Assembly: GCA_963764305.1 (NCBI GenBank) | Contig: CAVXSD010000007.1 | Span: forward strand, 124,001-188,000 | DNA length: 64,000 nucleotides | Origin: Bog-473 sp963764305 | GTDB taxonomy: Bacteria > Actinomycetota > Acidimicrobiia > Acidimicrobiales > RAAP-2 | Direction: 5' to 3' | The notes under the pieces: model-generated | The model's database searches: none | What the model saw: the letters and a program-made list of their open reading frames with translations, nothing else | Told to the model about the DNA's origin: nothing | Shown: positions 25,806 through 35,639 of the stretch, piece after piece | Layout: the number at the start of each line of letters is the position of its first letter | Position numbering within the stretch: the first letter of the stretch is position 1 | Program-made: the position numbers and the translations under genes

Positions 25806-27000
25806 ATGCCCGAGACTCCCGCCGACCTTGGCCCCACCCGAACCGGGCTCATCGGTGCGGCGGCCGGCTGGTCCAACAAAGTGATCACGGAGCGTCTCGA
25901 CCAGCTCTTCAGGCAGAAGGCGGCCGTCGAAGGCGAGATCGTCGTCCTGCTCGGCGAGGTCGATCGGCGCCAGGCCTACCGAGACGAGGGGGCCAGCTCG
26001 ACAGAACCCTGGGCCGTGGAGCGCTTCGGGATCTCGACCTCGACCGCACGCGCCTATGGGCGCCTGGGCGAGAAGGCCTGGGACATCCCCCACTTGGTCG
26101 GATCCCTCTGCGCCGGGGACCTGTCCATCGACAAGGTCCGCGCCGTGGCCGACGTGGCCACGCCCGAGAGCGACCAGGAGCTCTGTGACCAGGCCCGCGA
26201 GTGCACCGTGCGTGAGCTGGCCGAAGTCGCCCGCACGAGCGCCACCGCCGTCGCCACCTCGCCTTCGGAGCACGATCGCCGTTACCTGCGCTTCAACGAG
26301 GCGTTCCGCACCATGAGCGTCCAGCTTCCCCCCGAGTCCTTCGCCCAGACCCGGGCCTGCCTCGAGGCCCGGGCCCGCCAGGTCCCCTCAAACGGCGAGA
26401 CGCCCTGGGACCAGCGCCTCTGCGACGCCTTCATGGAGATGATCCATACCTCCTCGTCGGGTGCGCAGGCGCACGGCACCACGACGACGGCGCCCCCGTA
26501 CCTCGTCGTCGCCCACGTCCCCCTCGGTGCCCTGGTCGACGACGACGGCGAGGGGAGCACCCTGGCCGGTGAGCTCGAGCGCGACGGGCTGATCAGCACC
26601 GAGACGGTGCGCCGGATCGCCTGCGACGCCACCGTCGCCATCGGGGTCGACGACGATGTCGGCCACACCATGTACGAGGGCCGGGCCCGGCGCACCCCCT
26701 CAGACGCCCAGCGCCGCGAGGTGATGCGCCGGGATCGTCACTGCCGCTTCCCGGGGTGTAGCAACGTCACCTTCACCAACGTCCACCACATCGTGGCCTG
26801 GAAGCCCGGAGGGCGCACCGACCTCGACAACCTCGCGCTCGTTGTGCCTGCACCACCATCACCTGGTGCACTCGGCGGGCTGGGAGATGACGGGCAACGC
26901 CAACGAGGAGCTCACCTTCACCGGCCCGAAGGGCCGGGTCATGACCTCGCGCCCTTCTCCGCTCTGGACGACCGTCACGGCCGGACCGCGATCGGGCTGA
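25806..27000 (+). CDS. DUF222-HNH endonuclease domain protein, frameshifted at the HNH
   Basis: From MPETPADLG at 25806 the protein has a helical DUF222-type region (WAVERFGISTSTARAYGRLG, RELAEVARTS) and a C-terminal HNH nuclease core (RDRHCRFPGCSNVTFTNVHH, then LDNLALV). At 26841-26844 (GTTG) one extra T breaks the frame. Removing it gives CLHHHHLVHSAGWEM with the final His residues, and a stop at 26998-27000. Such 13E12-repeat-like proteins are multicopy in actinobacterial genomes and are often linked to mobile regions; the cellular role is unknown. Length without the indel is about 397 residues. Confidence 0.82.
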
Positions 27001-27012
27001 CTCTTCTCCGGG

Positions 27013-28446
27013 TCAGCCGCGCCGGCGGCGAAGTTCCGCCGCCACTTCCTTGCCGTTCGCCTTGCCCGACGTGGCCTTCATGACCGCACCGGTGAAGAAC
27101 CCCATCAACTTGTCGTCGCCCTCGACGAAGCGCGCCCATTCGTCGGCGTGGGCCACTATCACCTCGTCGAGCACCGCGCCCAGAGTGTCGGACCCCAGCG
27201 CCTCGAAGCCCATCTCCTTGGCCACGGCGGCCGGGTCTCCCCCGCCGCGCTCGAGCAGTGCACTCAAGACCGCCTTGGACTGGGTCGCCGAGAGCTGGCC
27301 ATCTGATTCCATTGCCAACAGGGAGGCGAACGAGCCCGCGTCCAAGTTCGGGGCCGCCTCACCCTGGGCCGCAACCTCGTTGGCGGCACGAGCCAGGGCC
27401 AGGGCGATCGGTGCTCCGCTGCCGGCGGCCGCCGTCACCAGGGCGTCGAGACCCAGGTCGACCACGGCATGGATCTGGTCGGTTTCGGCGCCACTGGGCA
27501 CCCCACCAAGTGCGGAGGCCAGGGCGGCCCGGCGGTCTGCGGGCATCGGGCCCAGCCCCGCCCGCACCCGCGCCTGCCACGCCTCGTCGGGCGCCAGGGG
27601 CACAAGGTCCGGCTCGGGGAAGTAGCGGTAGTCGTTCGCCTCCTCCTTGGAACGCATCGAATCCGTGCGCCCCGCCGACTCGTCCCAGTGCCGGGTCTCC
27701 TGGGTGACGGAGCCGCCAGACTCGAGAAGGGCGATCTGGCGCGCCGCCTCGTACTCGATAGCCCGACCGAGCGAGCGCAGCGAGTTCAGGTTCTTGATCT
27801 CGCACCGGGTGCCGAACTGGTCGGTGCCCTCGGGGCGGACCGAGACGTTGGCGTCCACCCGCATCGACCCCTCCTCCATCCGTCCGTCGGAGGCACCGGT
27901 CGCCACGAGGATGCCCCGCAGCTCGCTGGTGTAGGCCCGCGCCTGGGCCACCGTCCGGATATCGGGCTCGCTCACGATCTCGACCAGCGGGACGCCCGAG
28001 CGGTTGTAGTCGACCAGCGCGTGCAGGGCCGCGTTGATGCGGCCGCTCGCCCCGACATGGGTGAGCTTGCCCGTGTCCTCCTCCATATGGGCGCGTGTTA
28101 CGCCGATGCGGAAACCGTCGGGGAGCTCGAGCCACCCACCAGCGTTGAGCGGAAGGTCGTACTGGCTGATCTGATAGTCCTTCGCCTGGTCCGGGTAGAA
28201 ATAGTTCTTCCGGGCGAACACGGACGGCCGGATCTCGCAGTGCAGTGCCGCGCCGATCCGCATCGCCAGATCGACCGCCTGCTCGTTCAGCACCGGCAGG
28301 GACCCCGGCAAACCGAGGCAGATCGGGCAGATGTTCACATTCGGCTCGTCCCCGAACGCGTTCCGGCACCCGCAGAAGAGCTTCGTGGCGGTGGCCAACT
28401 CGCAGTGCACCTCGAGCCCGACGACGAGCTCCCAGCCGTCGCTCAC
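27013..28446 (-). CDS. gatB: aspartyl/glutamyl-tRNA amidotransferase subunit B
   Basis: The 477-residue GatB binds misacylated Glu-tRNA(Gln) or Asp-tRNA(Asn) and phosphorylates the acyl group before amidation. It begins with WELVVGLEVHCEL and carries the zinc-ligand cysteines C25, C27, C40 and C43 (FCGCRN, NICPICLG). It keeps the family signature YDLPLNAGG and ends with the YqeY-like tail domain (LMGFFTGAVMKATSGKANGK). It is the last gene of gatCAB and overlaps gatA by 4 bases. Confidence 0.97.
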   Translation of the reverse strand: MSDGWELVVGLEVHCELATATKLFCGCRNAFGDEPNVNICPICLGLPGSLPVLNEQAVDLAMRIGAALHCEIRPSVFARKNYFYPDQAKDYQISQYDLPLNAGGWLELPDGFRIGVTRAHMEEDTGKLTHVGASGRINAALHALVDYNRSGVPLVEIVSEPDIRTVAQARAYTSELRGILVATGASDGRMEEGSMRVDANVSVRPEGTDQFGTRCEIKNLNSLRSLGRAIEYEAARQIALLESGGSVTQETRHWDESAGRTDSMRSKEEANDYRYFPEPDLVPLAPDEAWQARVRAGLGPMPADRRAALASALGGVPSGAETDQIHAVVDLGLDALVTAAAGSGAPIALALARAANEVAAQGEAAPNLDAGSFASLLAMESDGQLSATQSKAVLSALLERGGGDPAAVAKEMGFEALGSDTLGAVLDEVIVAHADEWARFVEGDDKLMGFFTGAVMKATSGKANGKEVAAELRRRRG

Positions 28447-29876
28447 GATCCCGCCCCGTTCGGTGCGCGGGCTTCGACCACCTGCGCCACCCGGAAGAGC
28501 AGAGCCTCCTCGAGTGCAGGCGCCAGCACCTGCACGCCGACCGGCAGCCCGTCGACGCCCGTGCCGAAGGGCACCGAAACTGCCGGGTGCCCCGAGAGGT
28601 TGGAGGGGATGGTGCAGACATCGTTCATATACATCGCCATCGGATCGTCCACCTTGGCTCCGAGGTCGAAGGCGGTCGTCGGAGCGGTGGCGCCGAGGAG
28701 GACGTCGACCGACTCGTAGGCCCGATCGAACGCCTGCATCACGAGGGTGCGGACCCGCTGCGCCTGCGCGTAGTAGGCGTCGTAGTAGCCAGCGGACAGC
28801 GCGTAGGTGCCCAACATGATCCTGCGCTTGACCTCGGCGCCGAAGCCCGCCGTGCGGGTCGCTGTGTTCATCGCCGCGGCGTCCTCGCCGTCGACCCGCA
28901 GCCCGTAGCGCACGCCGTCGTAACGGGCCAGGTTGGACGAGGCCTCCGCCGGCGCAATCAGGTAGTAGGCCGAGAGCCCGTAACCGAACTCCGGTACAGA
29001 GATCTCCTCCACCTTGGCGCCGGCGGTTGCGAGAGCGTCGGCAGCCTCCTGCACCCGTGCAATCACGTCGGGTGCGCAGCCGTCGATGAGGTCACGGCAG
29101 AGCCCGACCCTGATGCCCTCCGCCCCTTCACGCAGCGTCGGCAGCGTCGGCTCGGGCTGCGACGGCAATGAGGTGCTGTCGAGCGGGTCGTGCCCGGCCA
29201 GGATGTCGAAGAGCAGCGCGGCGTCCTCCACCGTGGTGGCAAACGGGCCGATCTGATCGAGGGAACTGGCGAAGGCCACCAACCCGTACCGGGACACGCG
29301 ACCGTAGGTGGGCTTCATCCCGACGACCCCGCACAAGGCAGCCGGCTGACGGATGGAGCCGCCGGTGTCCGAGCCCAGGGCGAGCGGCGTGAAGCCAGCC
29401 GCCACCGCTGCGGCGGAACCACCACTGCTGCCACCAGGAACCCTGCTGGAATCGCGCGGATTCCGCGTTGGTCCGAAGGCGGAGTTCTCCGTCGAACTGC
29501 CCATGGCGAACTCGTCCATGTTCGTCTTGCCCACAGTGATGGCCCCGGCGCGGCGCAACGCCTCGACGACAGTGGCGTCATATGGCGGGTGCCAGCCATC
29601 CAGGATCTTGGAGCCGCAGGTGGTGTTGACCCCCCGCGTGCAGAGATTGTCCTTCAACGCCACCGGCACGCCCGCCAGCGGGCCCGGATCACGGCCGGCT
29701 GCCACCGCCGCGTCGATGGCGTCGGCACTCGTGAGCGCCTCGTCGCCAAGGACGGTGAGGAACGCGTTGAGCTCGCCGTCGCCCGACGCCACGGCGGCCA
29801 GTGCCTCGTCCACGACCTCGCGGGCCGACCGCTGCCCGGATCGGACCTCGGCGGCCATGGCCATGGCGGTACTCAC
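28443..29876 (-). CDS. gatA: aspartyl/glutamyl-tRNA amidotransferase subunit A
   Basis: The 477-residue amidase releases ammonia from glutamine for GatB. It shows the Ser-cisSer-Lys triad: K75 in PVALKDNLCT, S150 in PGGSSGGSAAAV and S174 in SDTGGSIRQPA. Its start and stop overlap gatC and gatB by 4 bases each. The complex is essential for Gln-tRNA(Gln) and sometimes Asn-tRNA(Asn) formation where the direct synthetases are absent. Confidence 0.97.
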   Translation of the reverse strand: MSTAMAMAAEVRSGQRSAREVVDEALAAVASGDGELNAFLTVLGDEALTSADAIDAAVAAGRDPGPLAGVPVALKDNLCTRGVNTTCGSKILDGWHPPYDATVVEALRRAGAITVGKTNMDEFAMGSSTENSAFGPTRNPRDSSRVPGGSSGGSAAAVAAGFTPLALGSDTGGSIRQPAALCGVVGMKPTYGRVSRYGLVAFASSLDQIGPFATTVEDAALLFDILAGHDPLDSTSLPSQPEPTLPTLREGAEGIRVGLCRDLIDGCAPDVIARVQEAADALATAGAKVEEISVPEFGYGLSAYYLIAPAEASSNLARYDGVRYGLRVDGEDAAAMNTATRTAGFGAEVKRRIMLGTYALSAGYYDAYYAQAQRVRTLVMQAFDRAYESVDVLLGATAPTTAFDLGAKVDDPMAMYMNDVCTIPSNLSGHPAVSVPFGTGVDGLPVGVQVLAPALEEALLFRVAQVVEARAPNGAGS

Positions 29877-30193
29877 GGCGCCTCCCCGCCGATGCGCGGC
29901 ACGCGGAAGCGGTGGTCCTCCACTGCGGGCGCGGCGGCCAGCACCTCGGCGCGGTCGAGGCTCGGACGGGGCTCGTCGGCACGCAGGACGTTGCTGAGGG
30001 CGATCGGGCGCGACGACGGCTCGAGGTGCGACAGATCCAGCGACGCAACGTCGGCGGCGTGATCGAGCACGGTCCGCAGCTGCTCGGTGAAGAGCTCGAC
30101 CTCCTCGGCACTCAGATCCAGCCGGGCCAGGTGTGCGACGTGGACAACGTCCTCCCGGCTCAGCTCCGTCACGTGGTCGGGGACGTCAGTCAC
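29873..30193 (-). CDS. gatC: aspartyl/glutamyl-tRNA amidotransferase subunit C
   Basis: A 106-residue helical GatC that tethers GatA and GatB. It has the family core LSREDVVHVAHLARLDLSAE, the FTEQLRTVLDHAADVASLDL helix and a C-terminal belt ending FRVPRIGGEAP. It starts with GTG overlapping the stop of the upstream esterase, so the esterase and gatCAB are co-transcribed. Confidence 0.95.
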   Translation of the reverse strand: MTDVPDHVTELSREDVVHVAHLARLDLSAEEVELFTEQLRTVLDHAADVASLDLSHLEPSSRPIALSNVLRADEPRPSLDRAEVLAAAPAVEDHRFRVPRIGGEAP

Positions 30194-30951
30194 GGGCGCG
30201 GCGGAAGCACGCCGGTCACGAACTCGACGGTGCGTGCCTCGATCTCGTCCTTGTCCCAGTCCAGCGTGGCCACGTGGAAGCTCCGCTCGAGCATCACCTG
30301 CTCGACCGGCCCCTTGGCGCGGGCCACCAGCTTCTCGCTCGACACCGGGTCGACCACATGGTCGTTGACGCTGGTGAAGACGAGGGAGGGGCAGGTAACC
30401 GACTCGAGCTCCCGCTCGACCTCGGCCGCGGCGGCGAACAGCGAGAGCGTGGCGCGCAACGGCAGGCCAGGATAGGCAGCCTCGACCGCACCCTCCATTG
30501 CGATGTCGGACCCGATGCCGGGCGCGACCTCGTCACCACCGTCCATCATCGCCTGTATGAAGGCCAGGGTGTCGGTGTCCGGTGGCGCGAGCAGCGGGTT
30601 GACCACCGCGATGGCGGCGATCTCGGGATGGCGTTCGGCCAGCCAGACGCTCAACATGCCGCCCATCGACAGCCCCACCACCACCACCCCGTCGCTGCGA
30701 GCCGCCAGTTCGGTGTAGGCCGTTTCGGCCGCCTCGGACCAGTCCGCCCACGTGGTCGAGAGCATGTCCTCGATCTGGGTGCCGTGGCCCGGCAGCAGCG
30801 GCATCTCGACGGTGAACCCTGCGTCGGCCAGCGCAAGCGCGAGGCCGCGCATCGACTGGGGGTTGCCGGTGAACCCGTGGAGGACCAGCGCGCCACGCGT
30901 GTCACCGGTCGTGGAATAGGGCTCGGCGCCGGGGATGATGGAGGCGCTCAC
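30190..30951 (-). CDS. alpha/beta hydrolase (carboxylesterase / monoacylglycerol lipase-like)
   Basis: The 253-residue hydrolase has the oxyanion strand ALVLHGFTGNPQSM, nucleophile elbow GLSMGG with S95, the acid in NDHVVDP and the catalytic His in SFHVATLDWD, in the order of Est30-type carboxylesterases. There is no signal peptide, so it acts in the cytoplasm, probably on short acyl esters or monoglycerides. The GTG at 30951 is chosen because the conserved sequence begins there and it leaves room for the divergent SCP2 gene. It is the first gene of the gatCAB operon. Confidence 0.88.
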   Translation of the reverse strand: MSASIIPGAEPYSTTGDTRGALVLHGFTGNPQSMRGLALALADAGFTVEMPLLPGHGTQIEDMLSTTWADWSEAAETAYTELAARSDGVVVVGLSMGGMLSVWLAERHPEIAAIAVVNPLLAPPDTDTLAFIQAMMDGGDEVAPGIGSDIAMEGAVEAAYPGLPLRATLSLFAAAAEVERELESVTCPSLVFTSVNDHVVDPVSSEKLVARAKGPVEQVMLERSFHVATLDWDKDEIEARTVEFVTGVLPPRP

Positions 30952-31065
30952 GGTCCGGCAGCCTACCGGCGGGACGGGTAGGGTTCCGGCGCCGGATGGC
31001 TCCGCGCCGGGCAACTGAGGTCCAGTGCCCGCGAGCGAGACCGAATGAGACGGAAGGAGCACGCA

Positions 31066-31479
31066 ATGCCGTCGTACCCGTTCCTCAGTGACGAATGGCT
31101 GGAGGAAGCCCGCAAGATCCGCGCCGAGTACGAGGGCAAGACCGCTCCGATCCCCCACGTGGTCCGTATGAACCTGGTCGTGACGGCGGTCCCCTTCTCG
31201 GACGACGACATCCTCGCCCACCTGGACACGTCGGGCGGTGAGCCCGTGCTCGACACCGGTCACCTCGAGACCCAGGACCTCAAGGTCACCGTGGACTACG
31301 TCACGGCCAAGGCGATCCTCATCGAGGGGAACCCCCAGGCCGGCATGCAGGCCTTCATGGCCGGCAAGGTCCGGGTCGAAGGCGACATGGCCAAGTTGAT
31401 GGCCCTGCAGTCGGCGCCGGCGGCGAGCGACCCCAACGCCGCCGAGTTGGCCACCCGGCTGCGCGACATCACCGAGTAG
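31066..31479 (+). CDS. SCP2 sterol-binding domain protein
   Basis: This 137-residue protein matches single-domain SCP2/lipid-transfer proteins: PYPFLSDEWLEEARKI-like start, LDTGHLETQDLKVTVDYVTA, then the NPQAGMQAFMAGKVRVEGDM helix that lines the hydrophobic tunnel. It probably binds fatty acyl or sterol-like ligands. A clear ribosome binding site GGAAGGAGC at 31052-31060 selects the ATG at 31066. It is divergent from the esterase gene and convergent with the MFS gene. Confidence 0.9.
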   Translation: MPSYPFLSDEWLEEARKIRAEYEGKTAPIPHVVRMNLVVTAVPFSDDDILAHLDTSGGEPVLDTGHLETQDLKVTVDYVTAKAILIEGNPQAGMQAFMAGKVRVEGDMAKLMALQSAPAASDPNAAELATRLRDITE

Positions 31480-31488
31480 CAGTCTCGG

Positions 31489-33117
31489 TCAGGTCGGGTC
31501 GGCCAACAGCTCCCCGGCCCGCACGTCGCGGGGCAGCGGTCGGATGAACAGCGCGCAGAACACCGCCAGCGCGGCGACGCCGGCACCGACCCAGAACGGG
31601 ACGCTGAAGCTGTGGAGCAGCGCGGTGCTGTGTTGCACGTTGCTCAGGCCCGAACGACGGGCGATCGACTCCTGAATGGTCAACACGGCCTGGATCCCCG
31701 CCACCTCTCCGACCTGGGTGGCCAGCAGCTGCGCGGCACTCATCACGCCGTATTCGGTCTCCGCCAGCTCATTGGACATGGTCGCCGAGGTGGCCGGCAT
31801 CGAGACGCCCATGCCGAGCCCCGAGAGTGCGAGCGCCACCAAGATGATGAAGAGCCCCGCCGTCGGGCGGAGCGTGGCGAACAGGATCATGGAGACGAGC
31901 AGCGAACCGGTCCCGAAGAGCGTCGCATTCCGCTCCCCCGTCCGCACCGTCATATAGCCCGCAATGGGCGCAGAGATCGCGAACAGGAGCGGCCGAGCCA
32001 CCGAGATGAAGCCGACCTGGGACACGCTGTAGCCGTAGACCTGCTCCATGAGCAGCGGGAAGAGGAAGAAGCCGCCGAAGTAGGCGAAGCTCGAGAACGT
32101 CTTCGTCCCCATCGGGAACATGAAATTCCGGCGGCGCCAGTACGTGGTGGGCACGAGCGGGGTGGCGAACGTCAACTCCCGGTGGACGAACACGCCGGTC
32201 AACACGGCGGAGATGACGCCCGACGCGATCACTGCGGGCGAGGTCCAGCCCACGATGGGACCGATGCTCAGCACCAACATGGCAGCGGTGACGGACCCGG
32301 CCAGGCTCCAGACCCCCACCCAGTCCATGCCCTCCCAGACGCGTGAGCGCTCCCGGCGGCGCGGCGATCCGTCACCCCCCGCCACCGCATCCTTGCGGCG
32401 AACCCGCCGCCCCGACGGCAGCAACACGGCCACGACCACCGAGGCGATGACCAGGAGCACCAGCTGCCCCCAGAACAGCGTCCGCCATCCGAAGAACTGG
32501 ATCACCGGGGAACCAAGCGTGACGCCCAGCACGGGTCCACCGGCACCCACCAGCGACCACCACCCGAGGGCCTTGACACGGTCCTGACGTGAGAACAGCT
32601 CCAAGATGATCGCCATCGAGGCGGTTCCGGTGGCGGCGCCCTGCACCCCGTCGAGGGCGCGGGCGAACAGCAACATCCCGACGTTCGGCGCGGTCGCGGT
32701 GAGGATCGCGCTGACCATGGCCCCGAGCAGGCCGAACTGGTACAGCCGCCGGTGGCCGAAGAGGTCACCGGCCTTCCCGAAGAACGGGGCGGCCACGCCG
32801 AAGGCGAGCAGCGGTCCGGTCGATGCCCAGGCGAGGACGGAGAAGTTCGTGTTGAAGTCCGCCTTGACCGTGGGCAGGGCGACCACGAAGACGGTGAAGG
32901 TGATGTTGAGAGAGAGCAGCCCGGCCAGCAACGCAACCAGGGCCCACCACTGGTAGCGCGGGCTGCGGACGGCTCGCCCAGAGACGCGCTGGTGCAGGAG
33001 GACGAACCAGTTCGTCTCGACGGATCCGTCCGCCCCCATCGTTCCCATCGCCCCGCCACCAGGGTCGAATTTCGGGTCGAGCAGGACGTCGCTCTGCTCG
33101 GCTCCAGGCTCCTCCAC
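31489..33117 (-). CDS. MFS transporter, DHA2 (EmrB/QacA) type
   Basis: The 542-residue protein has about 14 hydrophobic segments after a 50-residue acidic cytoplasmic N-terminus. It carries the MFS motif A context GKAGDLFGHRRLYQFG and motif C-like GWWSLVGAGGPVLGVTLGSP. This is the proton-coupled drug:H+ antiporter-2 family. The substrate is unknown. The ATG at 33117 yields MEEPGAEQS; an internal start such as 33048 (MGTMGAD) is possible. Confidence 0.9.
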   Translation of the reverse strand: MEEPGAEQSDVLLDPKFDPGGGAMGTMGADGSVETNWFVLLHQRVSGRAVRSPRYQWWALVALLAGLLSLNITFTVFVVALPTVKADFNTNFSVLAWASTGPLLAFGVAAPFFGKAGDLFGHRRLYQFGLLGAMVSAILTATAPNVGMLLFARALDGVQGAATGTASMAIILELFSRQDRVKALGWWSLVGAGGPVLGVTLGSPVIQFFGWRTLFWGQLVLLVIASVVVAVLLPSGRRVRRKDAVAGGDGSPRRRERSRVWEGMDWVGVWSLAGSVTAAMLVLSIGPIVGWTSPAVIASGVISAVLTGVFVHRELTFATPLVPTTYWRRRNFMFPMGTKTFSSFAYFGGFFLFPLLMEQVYGYSVSQVGFISVARPLLFAISAPIAGYMTVRTGERNATLFGTGSLLVSMILFATLRPTAGLFIILVALALSGLGMGVSMPATSATMSNELAETEYGVMSAAQLLATQVGEVAGIQAVLTIQESIARRSGLSNVQHSTALLHSFSVPFWVGAGVAALAVFCALFIRPLPRDVRAGELLADPT

Positions 33118-33190
33118 CGGGGATCACCCTAGGGGCCTGCTGCGCCTCGGCTCCCCGGCGCTATCGCCCTCGAGCCACTTTCCGTCGTCG

Positions 33191-33505
33191 TCAGCGCAGG
33201 CCGCGCAGGCGGAACCACCAATTGGGGTCGCGCCCGTGGGCGTGGAAGTGCTTCGGGATCTGGCGCATGACCCGGTCGACCGACCATTCGCCCTCCCCGA
33301 AGCGGGCGTCCGCCACCCGGGTCAGCTGGGCCACCATGTGGTCGACGTCCCCGTCGGGCGGCGTCGGTCCGTGGTGCTTCCAGACCACCATGGGCACCCC
33401 GCAGACCTCGCAGTCGGCCACCCAGCACACGTCGTCCTCGTGGTGCCACTCCGAAAGGCGCGCCGCCTCGCAGAGGTCACAGCTGGGGTCGAACGGGAGC
33501 GCCAC
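33191..33505 (-). CDS. small Cys-rich conserved protein (putative zinc-binding)
   Basis: The 104-residue protein has two cysteine pairs, CDLC (9-12) and CEVC (32-35), plus C27. It contains WVADCEVCGVPMVVWKHHGP and a His/Trp-rich C-terminus (PKHFHAHGRDPNWWFRLRGL). The first half resembles the start of HIT-type proteins, but the HIT motif itself is absent. A function cannot be assigned. It lies 12 bases upstream of the PASTA kinase stop in the same direction. Confidence 0.7.
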   Translation of the reverse strand: MALPFDPSCDLCEAARLSEWHHEDDVCWVADCEVCGVPMVVWKHHGPTPPDGDVDHMVAQLTRVADARFGEGEWSVDRVMRQIPKHFHAHGRDPNWWFRLRGLR

Positions 33506-33517
33506 GGGTGACTGTGG

Positions 33518-35569
33518 CTAACTGGTGAAGATCTGGACTGATGAGCCCGTCGGCACGGTCGACCCCACCGCGGGCTGGGTGCCACTCACCATATTGGTTG
33601 GACTGCCAGACACCCCCGAGACGCTGAGCCCGGCTGCCTGGAGCGCACTCGTAGCCTGCGTCACCGTGTCTTGGATCACGTTGGGAACGGTCGTCGTCGG
33701 CGGCCCTGTCGAGACATTGACCGTCACCGCCGACCCGAAGGGCGCCGGTTGGCCGCTGGCCGGGGACGTCGAGATGACCTGGCCCGCAGGCACCGTCGCG
33801 CTGGATTCGGAGTTCTGCGTCGCCGTGAGCCCGACCGCCGTCAGCGCGGCCTGGGCCTGGTTGAAGGTGTAGCTGGTCGGGATGTTCGGAACGGTGGCCG
33901 GCTCATGGCCCAGCGAAGGGACGAGCGTGATGGTCGAACCGTACGGCGCCTTCGTCGGGTTCTGCGTCGCGTTGATCGACCACAGGACCAAGACCTGGGC
34001 GGGCACGTTGTTGTTGTAGGTGCCCGGCGCGCAGACGGAGAGGAAGTGCGCCGATTGCAGCGCCGTCGTGGCCTGGGCGCAGGTCATACCGGCCAGCGAG
34101 GGCACGGTCTCGTCGGGCTTCCCCGAGGAGAGGACCACTGTGACGGTGGAGCCCTCCTTCTGCGACACACCGGGCTTCGGGCTCTGCGACACCACGCTGC
34201 CGGCTGCCACCGTGATCGACGTCACCGGCTTGTCCTCCTTCAAGGTCATATGGACCTTGTCCACCGAGGCCCGGGCCTGCGCCAGCGGCAGATTGACCAC
34301 GGTCGGCGTCGGGTGCGACGGCGTGAACACCTGCATGTGGAAGGCGGTCACCAACCCGGCGGCGATGATCAGCGCGGCGGCGATCGCACCTGCGATCCAC
34401 CAGATCCGGTGGCTCTTCTTGGGTCGGAACGTCGAGGCGGGTCCGCCGCCCGAGCTCCGACCTCGCTTGGACCGACCCCCGCCAGCGGGCTCGGCGTCGA
34501 AGATCTCCCCCGGGCCCGCCTTCGTCCCGACCGGGGCGCCGGCGAGGCCCGGCGCAATCGCCGTCGAGTCCGAGGCGATGGCGGCACCGGGACCGGCGGC
34601 ACCGGCGGCACCGGCGGCACCGGCGGCGGTACCCGCCGCCACAACCCCCGAGTCGGTCAACTCGGATATCCCGGGCGCCCTGAACCCGCTGATAGGAGCG
34701 GAGTCCTCCAGGCGGGGCATCACCAGCGGCAGGGCCGACGGCGTCGGCAGGGCTGCGGCCAGCGCACCCAACCGGGCCGCCAACCCCGCGGCGTCCAGTC
34801 GGGAGGCGACCTCTGGCGCAGCGGCACGGGCCAGCACGTCATCGAGTGGACCCAGGGCATCGTCGTGCGGCAGCGGCTGCCCGACACGGGCCGCCAGCGT
34901 GCCCATGGTCGTGTCCGTCACGAAGGGCACCGTCCCCGTCACGGCCTCGTACAAGACCAACGCGAGCGAGTACACGTCAGCCCGACCGTCGACGGGCTTT
35001 CCCTCGGCCGCCTCGGGGGAGATGTAACGGGCCGTCCCCACCATCGCTCCCGCCGGCTCGGTCCACGCCGCCTCCGCCAGCGCACGGGCCACGCCGAAGT
35101 CGGCCACCCGCACCCTGCCCTCCTCGTCGAAGAGCAGGTTGGCGGGCTTTATATCCCGATGAACCAGTCCCCGCAGGTGCGCGTAGGCCAGCCCCTGCGC
35201 CACCTCCGTCCCCAATTGGGCCGCCTGCGACAGGGACAGCCGGATGTCGCGGTCCAGCAGATCGCGCAGCGAGCCCCCGCCGAGATACTCCAGCACCAGG
35301 TACGGACCATCCGCGTCCTCCCCCCAGTCGAAGACACGCAGGACGTGCGGGTGGTTCAACGACGCCACCGATCGCGCCTCGGCCCGGAAGCGCTTCAGGA
35401 ACGCCTCGTCGGTAGCCAGCCCGGGTTGGAGGACCTTCACCGCGACGTGGCGTTGCAGCGACACGTCCTCGGCCAGGTAGACGTGGGCGGAAGCGCCGGT
35501 GCCCAGTGCGGAGAGCAGCCGGTACCGCTTCCCTAGGACCCGGCCGATGGAGTCTGAAATCAGGGGCAT
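33518..35569 (-). CDS. pknB: serine/threonine protein kinase with four PASTA domains (PknB-like)
   Basis: The 683-residue protein has a Hanks-type kinase domain (about 15-275) with GTGASAHV glycine loop, K45, HRDIKPANLLF (D139) and DFG at 157-159. A long Ala/Gly-rich linker leads to one transmembrane segment (WWIAGAIAAALIIAAGLVT, about 390-410). Four extracellular PASTA repeats follow, each ending in a TVxVxxSxG-like strand. PASTA kinases sense peptidoglycan fragments and control growth. Unlike the usual setting, the gene is not next to ftsW/pbpA genes but upstream of a small zinc protein and near ligA. The linker is lengthened by an AAG tripeptide repeat. Confidence 0.93.
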   Translation of the reverse strand: MPLISDSIGRVLGKRYRLLSALGTGASAHVYLAEDVSLQRHVAVKVLQPGLATDEAFLKRFRAEARSVASLNHPHVLRVFDWGEDADGPYLVLEYLGGGSLRDLLDRDIRLSLSQAAQLGTEVAQGLAYAHLRGLVHRDIKPANLLFDEEGRVRVADFGVARALAEAAWTEPAGAMVGTARYISPEAAEGKPVDGRADVYSLALVLYEAVTGTVPFVTDTTMGTLAARVGQPLPHDDALGPLDDVLARAAAPEVASRLDAAGLAARLGALAAALPTPSALPLVMPRLEDSAPISGFRAPGISELTDSGVVAAGTAAGAAGAAGAAGPGAAIASDSTAIAPGLAGAPVGTKAGPGEIFDAEPAGGGRSKRGRSSGGGPASTFRPKKSHRIWWIAGAIAAALIIAAGLVTAFHMQVFTPSHPTPTVVNLPLAQARASVDKVHMTLKEDKPVTSITVAAGSVVSQSPKPGVSQKEGSTVTVVLSSGKPDETVPSLAGMTCAQATTALQSAHFLSVCAPGTYNNNVPAQVLVLWSINATQNPTKAPYGSTITLVPSLGHEPATVPNIPTSYTFNQAQAALTAVGLTATQNSESSATVPAGQVISTSPASGQPAPFGSAVTVNVSTGPPTTTVPNVIQDTVTQATSALQAAGLSVSGVSGSPTNMVSGTQPAVGSTVPTGSSVQIFTS
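34592..34627 (-). repeat. 9-bp tandem repeat in the PASTA-kinase linker
   Basis: Four perfect copies of ACCGGCGGC (plus strand) encode Ala-Ala-Gly four times in the juxtamembrane linker of the kinase. Imperfect copies flank it. Copy number changes would alter linker length in frame. Confidence 0.8.
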
Positions 35570-35639
35570 CGGGGCGAACTCAGGCTACCGACCGCGGACG
35601 CTCGTCCGGTGGACACCCCCCTACCAGCAACGGTCGTGC

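Noticed and set aside
34592..34627. CRISPR-like direct repeats
   Set aside because: The 9-bp repeats are contiguous, have no spacers and are within the kinase coding frame.
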